Below are positions 31,560 to 42,148 of a stretch of 64,000 bases of DNA, in pieces. Every line of letters starts with the position of its first letter. Within the stretch, counting starts at the first letter, position 1. The notes beneath the pieces are model-generated. The model ran no database searches. It saw only the letters and a list, made by a program, of their open reading frames with translations, and had not been told where the DNA came from. The position numbers and the translations under genes were made by a program. Origin of the DNA: Taudactylus pleione (Eukaryota > Chordata > Amphibia > Anura > Myobatrachidae); assembly GCA_031769625.1 (NCBI GenBank), contig JAUIMM010000135.1, forward strand, positions 8,173,501-8,237,500. Reading direction: 5' to 3'.

Positions 31560-34150
31560 ATCCCAATATAATAAAACAGATGAAGAAATAAATGACGAAT
31601 GGGAACATGTTAATTATCCAGTAAAGAGAAATTTCAAACCCTCCTATAAATCTAATATTGAACTTATGAATAGGTTTACAGTATTAGATGAAGATTTCGG
31701 AGAAGGTCCTTCATCATTAGACAGATCTTTTTTAAAGTGGGATCCCAGAACTCCCAGAAAGAATCGCTTCTAGAACGCAAAAAGAAAACACGTAGAGGTA
31801 AAAGAGCGGGGAATAAAAAGAAGCATACGAAAGTAAATAAAACAAATTCTAGAAATCAAATAAGTACTGATTTAATAAATGATGAAAGTAAAATTTTTAA
31901 TCTAACTGATAAAATACTAACTGAAAGTGAGAAAAGTGTACCTATGAAAGGATTAAAATTTGCTCCATCAAATAAGCCTAATCCATTTAATGTGTTTGTA
32001 GATATACAAAAGTTTATACGTAAATTAACGGTCAAACGTTTTTTCCTTGGTAGGGAAAATGATGATAATTTAATAGAGAGACCTTTGAATAAAACAAACT
32101 TTAAACCACCTTCTACCTTTTATCCTGTACAACATAAAGGGAGTTGTATAGACTCTTTTAATAAAGTAGTCTGTCAAGAGGTAGATAAAATAATACATAA
32201 ATCTCATATAAAAACTAGACTAAACCTAAGTAAAAAAGAGTTTGAAGCAGTAAGGGCTCTGCGAGATGATAAGGATCTAGTAATTAAACCTGCTGATAAG
32301 GGTGGAGGGGTGGTACTTATGAAGAAGGATGAGTATATTACTGAAATTTATAAACAACTAAACAATGGATCAACATATAAAAAATTAAAAAGTGATCCTA
32401 CATTAAAAATAAGTAAAGAATTAGCAGAGCTAACACAGAAAGCATTGGATACTAATGTAATTACTAAAAGTGAATGTCAATTCATAAATATCCAAAATCC
32501 ATCAATTCCTTCAATTTATGTGCTTCCAAAAATCCATAAGGACCCCCTCCACCCCCCAGGCTGACCAATTATTGCAGGATGTAATAGTCTAACCAGTAAC
32601 CTTTCGGCTATGGTGGATTATTATTTGCAGCCAATTGTACAGACTACCAAAGCCTACCTGCAAGACACTGGAGATGTACTTAGGAAAATTGCAGATTATA
32701 AGTGGGAAGAAGGTGATATTATTTGGACAGCTGATGTCAGCACCTTGTATACTATCATTGAATTAGACAAGGGCCTGACTGCTGTTACTTATTTTTTAAA
32801 CTTGACCGATTTTACTGACCCCCTTAAATGTTTTATACTTGAAAGTATTAAATTTATTTTAATTAATAATTATTTTTATTTTGATGGGTCCTTTTACCTA
32901 CAACAAGTTGGAACTGCTATGGGCACTAGGTTTGCCCCCAGCTACGCCAATCTATTTATGGCCTACTGGGAGGATCATGATGTGTGGCAAAATGGTGAGC
33001 TGGGGGTGGGCCTAGTGTCCTGGCAACGCTATATTGATGACGTTCTATTCATATGGCGTGGAAATGAAGACTCTCTCAAAATATTTTGCAATCTACTCAA
33101 TGTTAATAGTTTTAATATCAAATTGATTTTTAATTATAGTGCGACAGAGGTATCCTTTTTAGATTTATGTATTTATGTTAAAAATGGTGTTATTAACACC
33201 AAAACTTTTAGAAAGAATACAGATTCCAACAGTTTCATAGAAAGAACAAGTCAACACCACTCAAATTGGCTGGATGGGATCCCCTATAGCCAATTTTTGA
33301 GGATTAAAAGAAATTGTACAGAACCTAATATCTGTGAGGAACAAATTAAGGAGACAGCTGATCGTTTTCGAAAGAAGGGATATTCAAACGAAGTCTTATT
33401 GAAAGCTAAAGACAAAATGTCCTTAACTAATCGCACTGAATTATTAAAAATAAAATCCACAAAAAATAATACTGATGAGATATTTAAGTGGGCTTTTATC
33501 ACTCAATATAATAGATCTTTTAAAGAAATAGAAAATTTTTTAGGCAAAATTGGAAATTATTAAAGCAAGATGCAATCATAGGTCCAGTAATATCAGAAAA
33601 ACCACATTTTATATATAGGAAGGCACCTACCCTTAAAGACAAACTTGTTAAAAGCACTCTTGATATTGATACTAGACAAAGTGTAAGATCTAAGGGTTTT
33701 TATAGATGTGGTAATTGTTTAATGTGTAAAACAGTTAGATCACATGAACACAAAGTTTCGGAATTTGAGGTGCACGGTACTAAATACCCCATTAGGGAAT
33801 TCATTACGTGCAACTCCAGAAATGTAATATATCTTCTGGAGTGTGATTGTGGCCTATTGTATATAGGTAAAACCACTCGAAACCTCAAAATAAGATTATC
33901 TGAACATATTTATAATATACACAAAGGTCTTACTACACATACAGTGTCTGCACATTTTAAAAATTATCACATTAGTAAAGAGTGTCATCTGAAATGTTTT
34001 TTAGGTATTCAACAGGTGCTACCTAGGTGGAAAACAAGAGACATTGAAAAGAGGCTTTCACAAGCCGAAATGAGATGGATTTACCAATTAGGGACCCTTG
34101 TACCCAAGGGGCTGAACGGAGATTTCGAACTCAAATGCTTCTTAACTTAA
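31560..34150 (+). pseudogene. Second Penelope-like RT/GIY-YIG copy, frame broken
   Basis: Starts without the N-terminal region. 31575-31776 reads an acidic and basic segment, then a 1-base shift. 31737-32561 carries DLVIKPADKGGGVVLM and LPKIHKDP, typical of Penelope RT, and ends at TGA 32562-32564, shared with the minus copy. 32610-33563 has motifs A to C (YIDDVLFIW) until a 1-base deletion in an A/T run near 33530. 33722-34150 holds the GIY-YIG nuclease. Protein identity to the minus copy is very high where they overlap. It cannot make a full protein. Confidence 0.88.
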
Positions 34151-34824
34151 TTTATTCACCTATTTTTAATTAAATGATGTGCTCAAATTGACCTATCGGC
34201 TGCTTTAAAACCTAAATATGCATATTTTTAATTATGTGTTTGAGTTTACATATTTGCTGCTATTTAATATTTTCCTTGCACTATTTGCTGCTATATTTTA
34301 TATATTTGGACATATTTATTATGATGCTATTCTTATTAATTTGGATATAGAGTCTATGTTTGATTTTTCCTTTTGTATTTTTTCATGTTTAAATGGACCT
34401 ATTAATGAGGACAATACAGCGACTGTTTAAGAACAACAAAGATTTTAATGTTTGTGCGCTGTGGAGGATTGTGGCCAAGCAGTTTTGGGGCGCTGGACTT
34501 CCGGGATCAGTGGAGTGCGCCGGGCATTGTGATCGCCGCCCCACTTATGAGCGTCGGGCTGAATCGCGTGCTGTGTGCCTTTGGAACACAGTACATCCAG
34601 GTTTGGTGGAACGCATCAGGCATTGTGATCGCCGCCCCACATGTGGACGTCAGGCTGAATCACGTGCTGTATGCCTGTGGAACGCAGTACTTCCGGGTGC
34701 GGTGGAACGCACTCGGGTGGACAACTTCCGTAATTATACACAGCTGCCGGTGATCGTCTAAATTGAAATCATGTGAGTGTATTTTTTACAGGGTATTTAA
34801 GTAAGACTTTGGGTGATTATGCCA

Positions 34825-34868
34825 CGCTTCTGACGAAGGACGAATTGATGTCTGAAATGCATTAAGCG
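34825..34868 (+). ncRNA. Hammerhead-like motif, second copy with CpG-decayed stem III
   Basis: Same layout as 28153-28196 (CGCTT, CTGACGA, stem II, GAA, stem III, T, AAGCG), but ACGCGT has become ATGCAT through two CpG transitions and GTCC has become GTCT. Stem III stays self-complementary; stem II keeps a G-U pair. Likely weaker than the partner. Confidence 0.55.
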
Positions 34869-35399
34869 GGCCTCACCCTGTGAACTAACCGCAATATCTG
34901 CAGCCTCCTCTTGTGGAGTTCATCCTAGTGGATCCCTATATCCGGAGTAGTGGTACCACTATTTCCTTTGTACATCTGGGTGTGGATGTCGACACGTGGA
35001 CAGGGGCTGGATGTGGTCTTATATTTGTTACATGCCTTATATTTATTTCGTGATTGTAAGTGCAAATTTGTCATTAAAAGTTTTTTTTTTTAATTTAGAC
35101 ATACTGCACTATTATCCTTTCTCTTTTTCTCCATGTATATGGATTTACTCTAAGGGAAAACTGACCAGCACTTCAATAGAGAAGTCTAATTAGTGAATAT
35201 CCAGGACTTGGAATCTCTATTTGCCATTATTATTGGTGACTATTGTCCCTTTTTTTGTGTGAGAACACAGTGGAGTCCCATTTGTTACACATGTTGAGTG
35301 GGGAGCGCTTTTTGGTTATCATGTACTATTTTTGTTCTATGAGTGATTTTGAAAAGAAAATGTTTTCACCAGTTCTTTATGCTTTTTATTTTTTTTTAG

Positions 35400-35643
35400 A
35401 TGCTTATGATTATGGTGAATTAGAAGAGCAAGCTGCTCAGGGTGACTCAGAAGAGACCGCTTGCCCAGACAGCCAAGAGGATGGAAGTGACATCTCAGAT
35501 CGCCTGCAGACCTACGACCAAAGGAAATGCCACTTGCATAAATGTCACAATGTCACAATGGAGATGAAGAAAGCATCTGCCCTGACAAAGGGACCTGCTC
35601 CTACCATGTTTTTAACTGTTTGAAGAACTTCTGGATCACTCAG
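35400..35643 (+). pseudogene. C-type lectin-like copy 2, acidic exon plus start of lectin domain
   Basis: The acceptor TTTTTTTAG ends at 35399; the donor is CAG/GTTTGT at 35644. The frame begins in phase 1 and encodes an acidic segment (YGELEEQAAQGDSEE, SQEDGSD), like the acidic propiece of eosinophil major basic protein. Near the end a different frame reads CPDKGTCSYHVFNCLKNF, a lectin-domain start. The frames meet at a perfect 8-bp tandem duplication (TGTCACAA at 35543-35550 and 35551-35558). One copy fewer would make a single frame ending in phase 0, as the next exon needs. The exon thus looks inactivated by slippage. Only 58 bp separate it from the Penelope composite. Signal-peptide exon not found. 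Confidence 0.65.
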
Positions 35644-36121
35644 GTTTGTGTAATCACTGAGTGTATTCTAGTGGATGGAAGCTTAGGTATTTGCAGCATT
35701 TTGTATCATTAAGCTACTGAATATCTAGTGCTCTGTTCATGTAGAACATTAAGTGATTACTGGAAAATATCACTATATGTCGCATCATATCTATGCAATA
35801 TATACATTAGTAATGTTTTGTAGCCATTCATATTAAACTTATCTGTCCAGCGATGTCCTCTGATAAGCGGCCCCTCCACGATCCCGGAAGCAGCTTGAAG
35901 ACAGATATATAATGGGATTCCGATATGTCTTCTTCTCGATGCGCAGTCTCTGCAGTGCCTTGTGCTCCATCGTCCCCTGATAGGACAGGGCGGATGCTGG
36001 GTGCAATGGGCGCGGCGACTGGGAAGGAGCAGAACAAGGAACTACAGAGGGACAATTCAGTTCATTTCTTCATCTCTAGATGGTGAAATGCAATTGAGAA
36101 GCGAAACAGAAACAGCAAGAA
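35644..36121. other. Intron of lectin copy 2, nothing coding recognised
   Basis: Mostly A/T-rich, with one GC-richer patch at about 35850-36060 that shows no frame or repeat signature. Confidence 0.4.
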
Positions 36122-36293
36122 GTATATTTACTAATTTTTACTCTGGTTTTTAGAAGTGGAGATGTTGCCCATAGCAACCAATTAGATTTTATTTAACATT
36201 TATCTAGCACCTTCTAGAAGATAATAGATAGAATGTGATTGGTTGCTATGGACAACATCTCCACTTCTAAAATCACGCACTTTACTGTACCCC
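36122..36293. mobile_element. Harbinger-type MITE (same family as 11567-11741)
   Basis: Shares GAAGTGGAGATGTTGCCCAT and the inverted ATGGACAACATCTCCACTTC. The right end TTTACTGTACCCC is followed by TAA; the left end has lost its G run. About 172 bp, non-coding. Confidence 0.75.
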
Positions 36294-36684
36294 TAAGTTT
36301 CTATTTATCTATGAATCATCCTCCTCATAGCAGTGTATGGGGAAGCAATTAAATTGCTGGGACATCATGGTCTTCTCCTAAGTATACCCTTACTTGAACA
36401 CCAGAAAGCAGTGAAAGCCCTGTTTTATGCAGTGCTTCCTGAAACAGGTCTTTTCATTGCTATATGACTAGACCCCCTACTGTAGTTAAATATGAAAGAA
36501 TAACATTGATTCATTTTGCTTTATTGATGATATTCTGTAACTGTTACTAAAAGCAATCCATGTATAGGTGATAATGAAAAGAACTGTCATTGCATTCAAA
36601 ATGGCTCCTCACTTTCATTATACAAAGTTTACTCAGAAACAGTTTTAAAAATTTTAATGGGTATAAACATTTTAGACCCTAAGG

Positions 36685-37350
36685 CAGAGGTTTCCAAACT
36701 CGGCCCTAATGGGTTCTAAGGATAACAATGCTTGGGCACAGGTGACTTCATTAGTTAATTTAACCATCTGTGCTCAACAGAATCGATATGTAATGCCGGC
36801 TGTTGGGATGCCTCCTGCCAAAATACAGACAGCGGCATCCTTATGGTTGCTATCCCAACAAGGGTCAGGTATGTATACTTACCCTTCCCCCTTCTCCCAC
36901 TAACACTAACCCCACCTTCTTGTAGCCTAACCCTAACCCTCCCCGTTAGTGCCTAAACCTAAGTCTCACCCCTTCTTGCCTAACCCTAACCCTCCCCCCA
37001 TGGAACCTAACCCTAACCATCCCCCCAAGATGTGACTAACCCTACCTCCCCCCCAAAACCTAGCTCTAACCCCGCTACACTACCTAAACCTAACACTCCT
37101 CCCCCTGTGGCTAACAGCTAAGGGTCCCCCTGGACTTAACTCGGTCAGGCTGGCATCCTTCTGGATTCCGGCATTGGGATTAAGAGAGGCTTCGGTATTT
37201 CGACGCCTACCTAAAGTGTTGTGTTGGACTTTCAGCATCGGGATTCAGACCAGTGGCATGCCGTCCGCCAGTCCAATAACTGCATCCCATGCTCATTCCT
37301 TAATAGGTGGATGGTTAGGATGCCTTGAGGACTGAATTTGGGAACCTATG
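36685..37350. mobile_element. Non-autonomous hAT-like element with CCCTAA-rich interior
   Basis: The ends are imperfect inverted copies (CAGAGGTTTCCAAACTCGG and CATAGGTTCCCAAATTCAG in complement), a terminal motif seen in hAT-type repeats. The interior (36885-37110) is a degenerate array of CCTAACCCTAACC units between C-rich spacers, resembling telomere repeat but irregular. No transposase. No convincing 8-bp duplication could be fixed. Confidence 0.5.
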
Positions 37351-38330
37351 CCTATGGGGTTATTTTGCGCTGACACAGGAGAAATTCCAAGTTTCATAAG
37401 CTCTTATACTGTAACTATTTTATTTATTGAGGTTAGAAGATCAAAGCTTTGGGATTCCTACTGCTTATACTGAGCACTTACACTGAGCTTTCTGACAGTT
37501 TCTGCTTCAATGCATCGCTTATAAGAACCAGGGGTGAATATGATCCCTCATTCATCACCCAACACATAGCATATCCAATGCAATGGTGCAAATACGACAA
37601 ATGGGCTGCACCTCAAAGCAACCAACCCTGATACGGTATGTGGTATTGTATGTCACATATTTACAGTAGAGGCAGCTCATTGTTTATTTCATTATTTTGC
37701 CTAATCAATATTCTTCCTCTAAATTCAACAAGAACTTGGTAAAGGACAGCAGAAGTGTGACCGCAGCTAATTCACCTAGCTTCCCGATAATGCGCACTAA
37801 TCTGCGGTAATATGGTTTCATTCACAGGATGCAGCATTTTGCCTCTGCAAATGGCAGGTGTTAGGTAGACAAACATAAGTGTGCATTAAATATTGGTCAT
37901 AAAGAAATGGAGTCCTGATATGGAAGGAGGTTACATTTTTATGGTTTCCATGTTCCCACCCTGCGCAAAACTAGGACACAATGGTTTTACATGGGAGTCT
38001 CCAGAGACAGTGATGTGGGTGTTCACCTTCAATTGTGTTTAGTGGACAAGCAAGAGCACTTAAACTAGCAGACCTGAAGCTTTTGTGGTTGATGTATGAA
38101 GCAGTGAAAAGAAAGGCGAAATGGACAGTGGAGACATTGCCCATAGCAACAAATAGCGTCTACCAGTAATTTTATAGAATGTGTTTTATGTGCAATCCAA
38201 CATGCACACAAATTGACAAGCAGCCCAGGCTTCTAGGGGCTGCAGGCCTTAGAAGCCAGATGAGGCTACCATTATAGCAGGAGAGAGGCTTCTAATTGGA
38301 AGCGTTCTCTGCTAATTGCAGTCGAGAATG
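37351..38330. other. Intronic sequence of lectin copy 2
   Basis: No exon recognised. A fragment of the Harbinger-type MITE (GGAGACATTGCCCATAGCAAC) lies near 38130. 38210-38320 contains a short inverted pair around GCTTCTA/TAGAAGC. Confidence 0.4.
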
Positions 38331-38810
38331 TGATTAGCAGGGAGCACTGTCTGCCTGGCTGTTATTAGCAGGGAGCACTGTCTGTCTGGCTGTGATTAGC
38401 AGGGAGCACTGTCTGTCTGGCTGTGATTAGCAGGGAGCACTGTCTGCCTGGCTGTGGTTAGCAGGGAGCACTGTCTGCCTGGCTGTGATTAGCAGGGAGC
38501 ACTGTCTGTCTGGCTGTGATTAGCAGGGAGCACTGTCTGCCTGGCTGTGATTAGCAGGGAGCACTGTCTGCCTGGCTGTGATTAGCAGGGAGCACTGTCT
38601 GACTGGCTGTGATTAGCAGGGAGCACTGTCTGCCTGGTTCTGATTAGCAGGGAGCACTGTCTGCCTGGCTGTTATTAGCAGGGAGCACTGTCTGTCTGGC
38701 TGTGATTAGCAGGGAGCACTGTCTGCCTGTGATTAGCAGGGAGCACTGTCTGCCTGGCTGTGATTAGCAGGGAGCACTGTCTGTCTGGCTGTGATTAGCA
38801 GGGAGCACTG
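38331..38810. repeat. 31-bp minisatellite, about 15 copies
   Basis: Unit TGATTAGCAGGGAGCACTGT plus CTGCCTGGCTG, very uniform with one unit about 10 bp short. It resumes for about one unit after the inserted hairpin element (39357-39395). Confidence 0.9.
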
Positions 38811-39356
38811 GGCCTACTTCAGACCTGCTCGCAAGCGCAGGACGCTGGCAAGCGAGTCGATGGTGCCCTAATGCGCATGCGCACGACGGAGGGAGCTCCA
38901 TCGTGCGCATGCGCGAGACCCATAGCGACAGCCAAGCTGTTGTTATGGGTCTTGCACCAAAGGGAGCATGCTGTCGATGGTGAGAGACAGCACGGCCCCT
39001 TTGGTGGGCGTGCCGGGGGCGTGGCTGCCAGATGGAAACATTCCCATGGGAACGCCTACCATCTGAGTCTGGCCCCACTGACATCAGTAGTGATGTAAGT
39101 GGGAGTGATTTTGGCTCTGATAGAGCCAAAATCACTCCAGGGCTTGCGGCAGCGAGACCCTACCGCAAGGGTCTCGTCGCAAGCCCGATGGTCGTGATGG
39201 TCTTGACCATCGCGACCATCATCATGGCCGCTCGCTATAGCTGTTGGTGGTCACCCACAGCTATACGAGCGGCCAGAAGGCTGCTCCACTTTAAGGTAGG
39301 AGGGCCCTGATTCAGAGCGAGCACTCTGGTCAGAGCGTCCGGCTCTGAATCAGGCC
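38811..39356. mobile_element. Hairpin-chain transposon inserted in the minisatellite
   Basis: 546 bp between CACTG duplications (38806-38810 and 39357-39361), cut cleanly into a minisatellite unit. Ends are inverted (GGCCTACTTCAGA and, in complement, GGCCTGATTCAGA). Nearly the whole interior folds into successive hairpins: for example 38828-38857, 38858-38912, 38918-38953, 39040-39066, 39101-39138, 39140-39184, 39186-39220, 39228-39274 and 39308-39355. It is GC- and CpG-rich, unlike its surroundings, and has no gene. Family not identified. Confidence 0.75.
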
Positions 39357-39587
39357 CACTGTCTGCCTGGCTGTATTTAGCGGGGAGCGCTTCTAGTAGG
39401 AAACCACTGCCACTGCTAGGCAGTCCCAGCATGTGTCGGGTATTACTGGTGGGGGAGAGCTACAGTCCTGCAGCCTCTAGGTAAAATCCGCCACTAGATA
39501 TGGGTTACATTTGTGCTCTTTGTAAATGTTTTGACGTGAACATGTAAATGTTACTGAAATATTAATGACACTTTTTTATTACCTCAA

Positions 39588-39725
39588 TATCATACCTGCA
39601 GATGTTTGAGAGGGAATCTGAGTTCTCTACACAACTCGTGTGCTAACAGCAATCTTCGATGTCTGGCAAAGCGTACATGCGCAAATCAGAGTTACGCATG
39701 GATCGGAGTGTATAAAGCCAACAAC
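39588..39725 (+). pseudogene. C-type lectin-like copy 2, middle lectin exon
   Basis: From 39588 the frame reads YHTCRCLRGNLSSLHN, then cysteine-containing sequence, and QSYAWIGVYKANN before GTAAGT at 39726. (C)RGNL.S.HN and WIG are the signature first half of C-type lectin domains, and CRC.RGNL closely resembles major basic protein. The end phase 0 fits the next exon. At the expected acceptor after a T-rich tract stands AA (39586-39587), not AG. The nearest AG (39600-39601) would put the exon out of frame with its neighbours. So splicing is probably lost here. Confidence 0.7.
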
Positions 39726-40126
39726 GTAAGTAGCACACAACTGCTGCTTTTATCCTAGATGCAAACACAAGCCGGAGGTCCGTGCTACAGCCACACACCC
39801 ACATATTGTTTTTAGGAAGTTAAAAACTTACTACTATAGAAAGGATTGTAACCTAAAGAATTTTTATCAGACATGTTTTCCAGAGGTATATACTACAGTA
39901 TATGTATATTGTAAGGTGGCATAGTAACAGGACCACAGTCTCCTGGAGTAAAAAGATGACACACAACAGAAGACAGTCCAGGAAACAGAGAAAACAGAGC
40001 TGACACTTACCAATTTGGTGCCCTAGGCAAGATTGTGGATGTTGCCCCCTAGCAGATAATTCCACCACCAAGTTTAATGTTTATACGCAAATGCCAAAAA
40101 CAACACATTGGTTTATGACATAGGGT
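39726..40126. other. Intronic sequence, unassigned
   Basis: A/T-rich. 40010-40070 carries a short phrase (GGTGCCCTAGGCAAGATTG) of the kind found in dispersed repeats, but its family is not clear. Confidence 0.35.
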
Positions 40127-40629
40127 GGGATGTACTAAGGTTGCAGTGACCATTCCGCCAGTCACTGCAACCTTACTAATCGCATATGTACTAACATCTG
40201 CGATTAGTATCGCAAAGGACAGATTTTGCGATAGTGCTGCCCTTTGTGAAGTAGCCGACGCCAGGTGACAGGGTCTCCGTGGGACCCCGTCCCCTCCAAG
40301 CCATAGAAGCTTCCTGCTGGTCACATGTGCAGGAAGCCCCGGGCTCCTCCTCCTCCTCCCTGCACCTGGAAGAAGCTTAGGAGGAGAAGGAGACGGAGGA
40401 CCCAGGAGGAGCGCGGGCCAGCGACAAATGAGTGCAGGTGAGTGGGGGTTATCGCTGGGCGATGGTGGGGCGGCGAGGCGGCGGCGAACCAGCGGGAGCA
40501 AGGTGCGATAAGAAGCCCATAGGCTTCCAGATTTTTCTGGCGTTACCCTATGCATGGATAAAAGTGCGTCCGGGCCTTAGTACATATGGAAATGCGGTTA
40601 AAACCCTGTTTTTCCCTTTAGTATATCCC
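40127..40629. mobile_element. MITE with GGGATGTACTAAGG ends
   Basis: The left GGGATGTACTAAGG is the imperfect inverse of the right CCTTTAGTATATCCC, and short palindromes lie inside (CAGTGACC near 40146 and GTCACTGC near 40161). The middle is GC-rich with GGAGGA-type runs. No frame of note. No target duplication was confirmed. Confidence 0.6.
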
Positions 40630-40867
40630 AGCCAGATTGTTAAAGAAACACTTGCTAAACACATAAAACCACATAAAATATACAAACTACAGTATACATA
40701 TAAAGGAACCCAAAAGCAATATAATTACATGCCACAGAACTATACAATATGGATTACCCTAAACAGGGGATGACCCTTCCAAAGTCAACAAGTGCTCACC
40801 TCAAGACAACTGACAAGCCCTCTTTGTAGCCATTATAATGTCTTCACATTCAGTTGTGTTTCCGGTA

Positions 40868-41030
40868 GGGGTCTATTTATTAAGCCTTGGATGGATATAA
40901 CGTGAACGGGGATAAACTCCCAACTAATCAGCTCCTAGCTGTCATTTTTCAAACACAGCCTGTGACATGGCATTTAGGAGCTGATTGGGTGAGACTTTAT
41001 CCCCATTCATGTTATCTCCATCTGAGGCTA
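40868..41030. mobile_element. Small palindromic MITE in the lectin copy-2 intron
   Basis: The left half (GGATAAACTCCCAACTAATC, AGCTCCTA) and the right half (TAGGAGCTGATTGGGTGAG, TTATCCCC) are inverted copies. It interrupts sequence that is continuous in copy 1 at about base 40, so it inserted after the duplication. Confidence 0.7.
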
Positions 41031-41146
41031 GATAGACTCTGTTTCATGCAAGAATCATGTACTAGTTTTTACACACTGTACTTGTAGTAGGAAATACAAT
41101 GGGAAATCTATTTACCTTGCATTTTTCTTTCTCCTCCATTTTCTAA

Positions 41147-41252
41147 TGTGTCGGATACCGAAATGTAGATGGGAGCAGGTTGGACTATACCAACTGGGCT
41201 TGTGGACAGAACCAACGGTGTGGAACATGGTGCACTGCAGTCAATTTGTCAA
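41147..41252 (+). pseudogene. C-type lectin-like copy 2, penultimate exon
   Basis: 106 nt, the same length as copy 1, ending at a strong GTAAGT donor (41253). It reads GYRNVDGSRLDYTNWACGQ, then GTWCTAVNLS, open throughout, and its phase-1 end fits 42149. The upstream acceptor position, AG in copy 1, is AA here (41145-41146). The intact frame shows this copy lost coding function later than copy 1, or only by splicing. Confidence 0.72.
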
Positions 41253-41579
41253 GTAAGTGAAAGGGAAGATTATAGGCATACATACAGTAGGTATATAGCG
41301 AAAGGTAAAATTGCACAATAAGACAGAAATTACAATAATAAAACATTGTTGCCAAGTGACCAAATGAAAAATAAAATTTTGGATCTATGCTCAAACAAAG
41401 TTACATATTTAAAAATGTTTAATAATAGTGTAGAGCAATATACAGTATTATGAATTCAACTTTGTGTAATTTGCCCTTTTTGGCACTTATATATAGCTTT
41501 TGTCATTTTAGTCATTTCTTTTTTATCCTTTCCTATCCTATTTTTATTTATGTTTTTTTTCCATTAGCTTTGCTTTTTT

Positions 41580-42015
41580 TCATGAAGAGAAACTGGATGA
41601 TTGGTATAAGAATGAGGTAGTTTAAACCACTAGGATGGGGGGCTGACAAAAGGGCTGATCACATGACTTAGCCTGAATATGGTGTGGCAGGGGTGTATCT
41701 GTATTGGACTTGGGCCAAAGCCTTTTTGTTCTAGTTTTCCCACTCTCCCTTCCTTATAGTTTATTTGTTGTTTGATGGTTTATCGTTGGCAATTTGCGGC
41801 GGAAAAGAACGGCAGCTCTCCAGTCCAGTTGGAACCACTCATTTTGGGTGCTCTCCCTTCGTTGAATAGTTAGTTGGCTCACCACCCTGACCGGGACAGC
41901 ATCATCACCCAAATGGGTGAATAGTTAGTCATTATTTATTATTATTATTATTATTATTATAAGTACATTTGTTAAGCGATTTGCTCACATGATACACTTC
42001 ATCCGATATATGGTT
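41580..42015. other. Insertion in the copy-2 last intron, with (ATT)n
   Basis: Copy 1 runs directly from the matching of 41580 to that of 42015 (about base 541), so about 430 bp are extra here or lost there. The stretch contains an (ATT)n tract (41935-41960) followed by AAGTACATTTGTTAAGCGATT, a tail resembling that at 10679. Confidence 0.5.
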
Positions 42016-42148
42016 TAAGTATTTTGACAACTGCAGTGAAACCTGTTTGCATTTGATGGGTGACCATCTTTGAGATCACTTAAGAAACTTGATGCATGGA
42101 TACAATCTGCTCTAACACTAACACCCCTCTCTTGTTTTCTTCTATCAG

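Larger units (their letters stand above)
27581..35341. mobile_element. Head-to-head pair of Penelope-like elements inserted as one unit
   Basis: AGTGATTTTGAAAA stands on both sides (27567-27580 and 35342-35355), a 14-bp target duplication enclosing 7.76 kb. Inside, 27681-30536 and 32485-35341 are inverted copies of about 2.86 kb that differ at very few positions. A minus-strand copy with a direct repeat at both ends (27583-27940 and 31194-31550) is joined at its 5' end to a 5'-truncated plus-strand copy starting near 31551. Inverted 5' partial copies and terminal direct repeats are known in Penelope-like elements, whose RT carries a GIY-YIG endonuclease. The two copies lack different parts of the protein. 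Confidence 0.9.

Noticed and set aside
36885..37110. True telomere end
   Set aside because: CCCTAA runs are short and irregular and lie inside an element with unique DNA on both sides.
38331..38810. Regular 31-bp repeats as a CRISPR array
   Set aside because: Units are contiguous with no unique spacers, and the setting is a vertebrate genome.
38811..39356. CpG-rich patch as a promoter or CpG island
   Set aside because: The GC content belongs to a transposon with target duplication and hairpin structure; no transcript start signals were seen.
40049..40555. 168-residue proline- and serine-rich minus frame
   Set aside because: It lies within a MITE-like GC-rich segment and has no domain or conserved motif.
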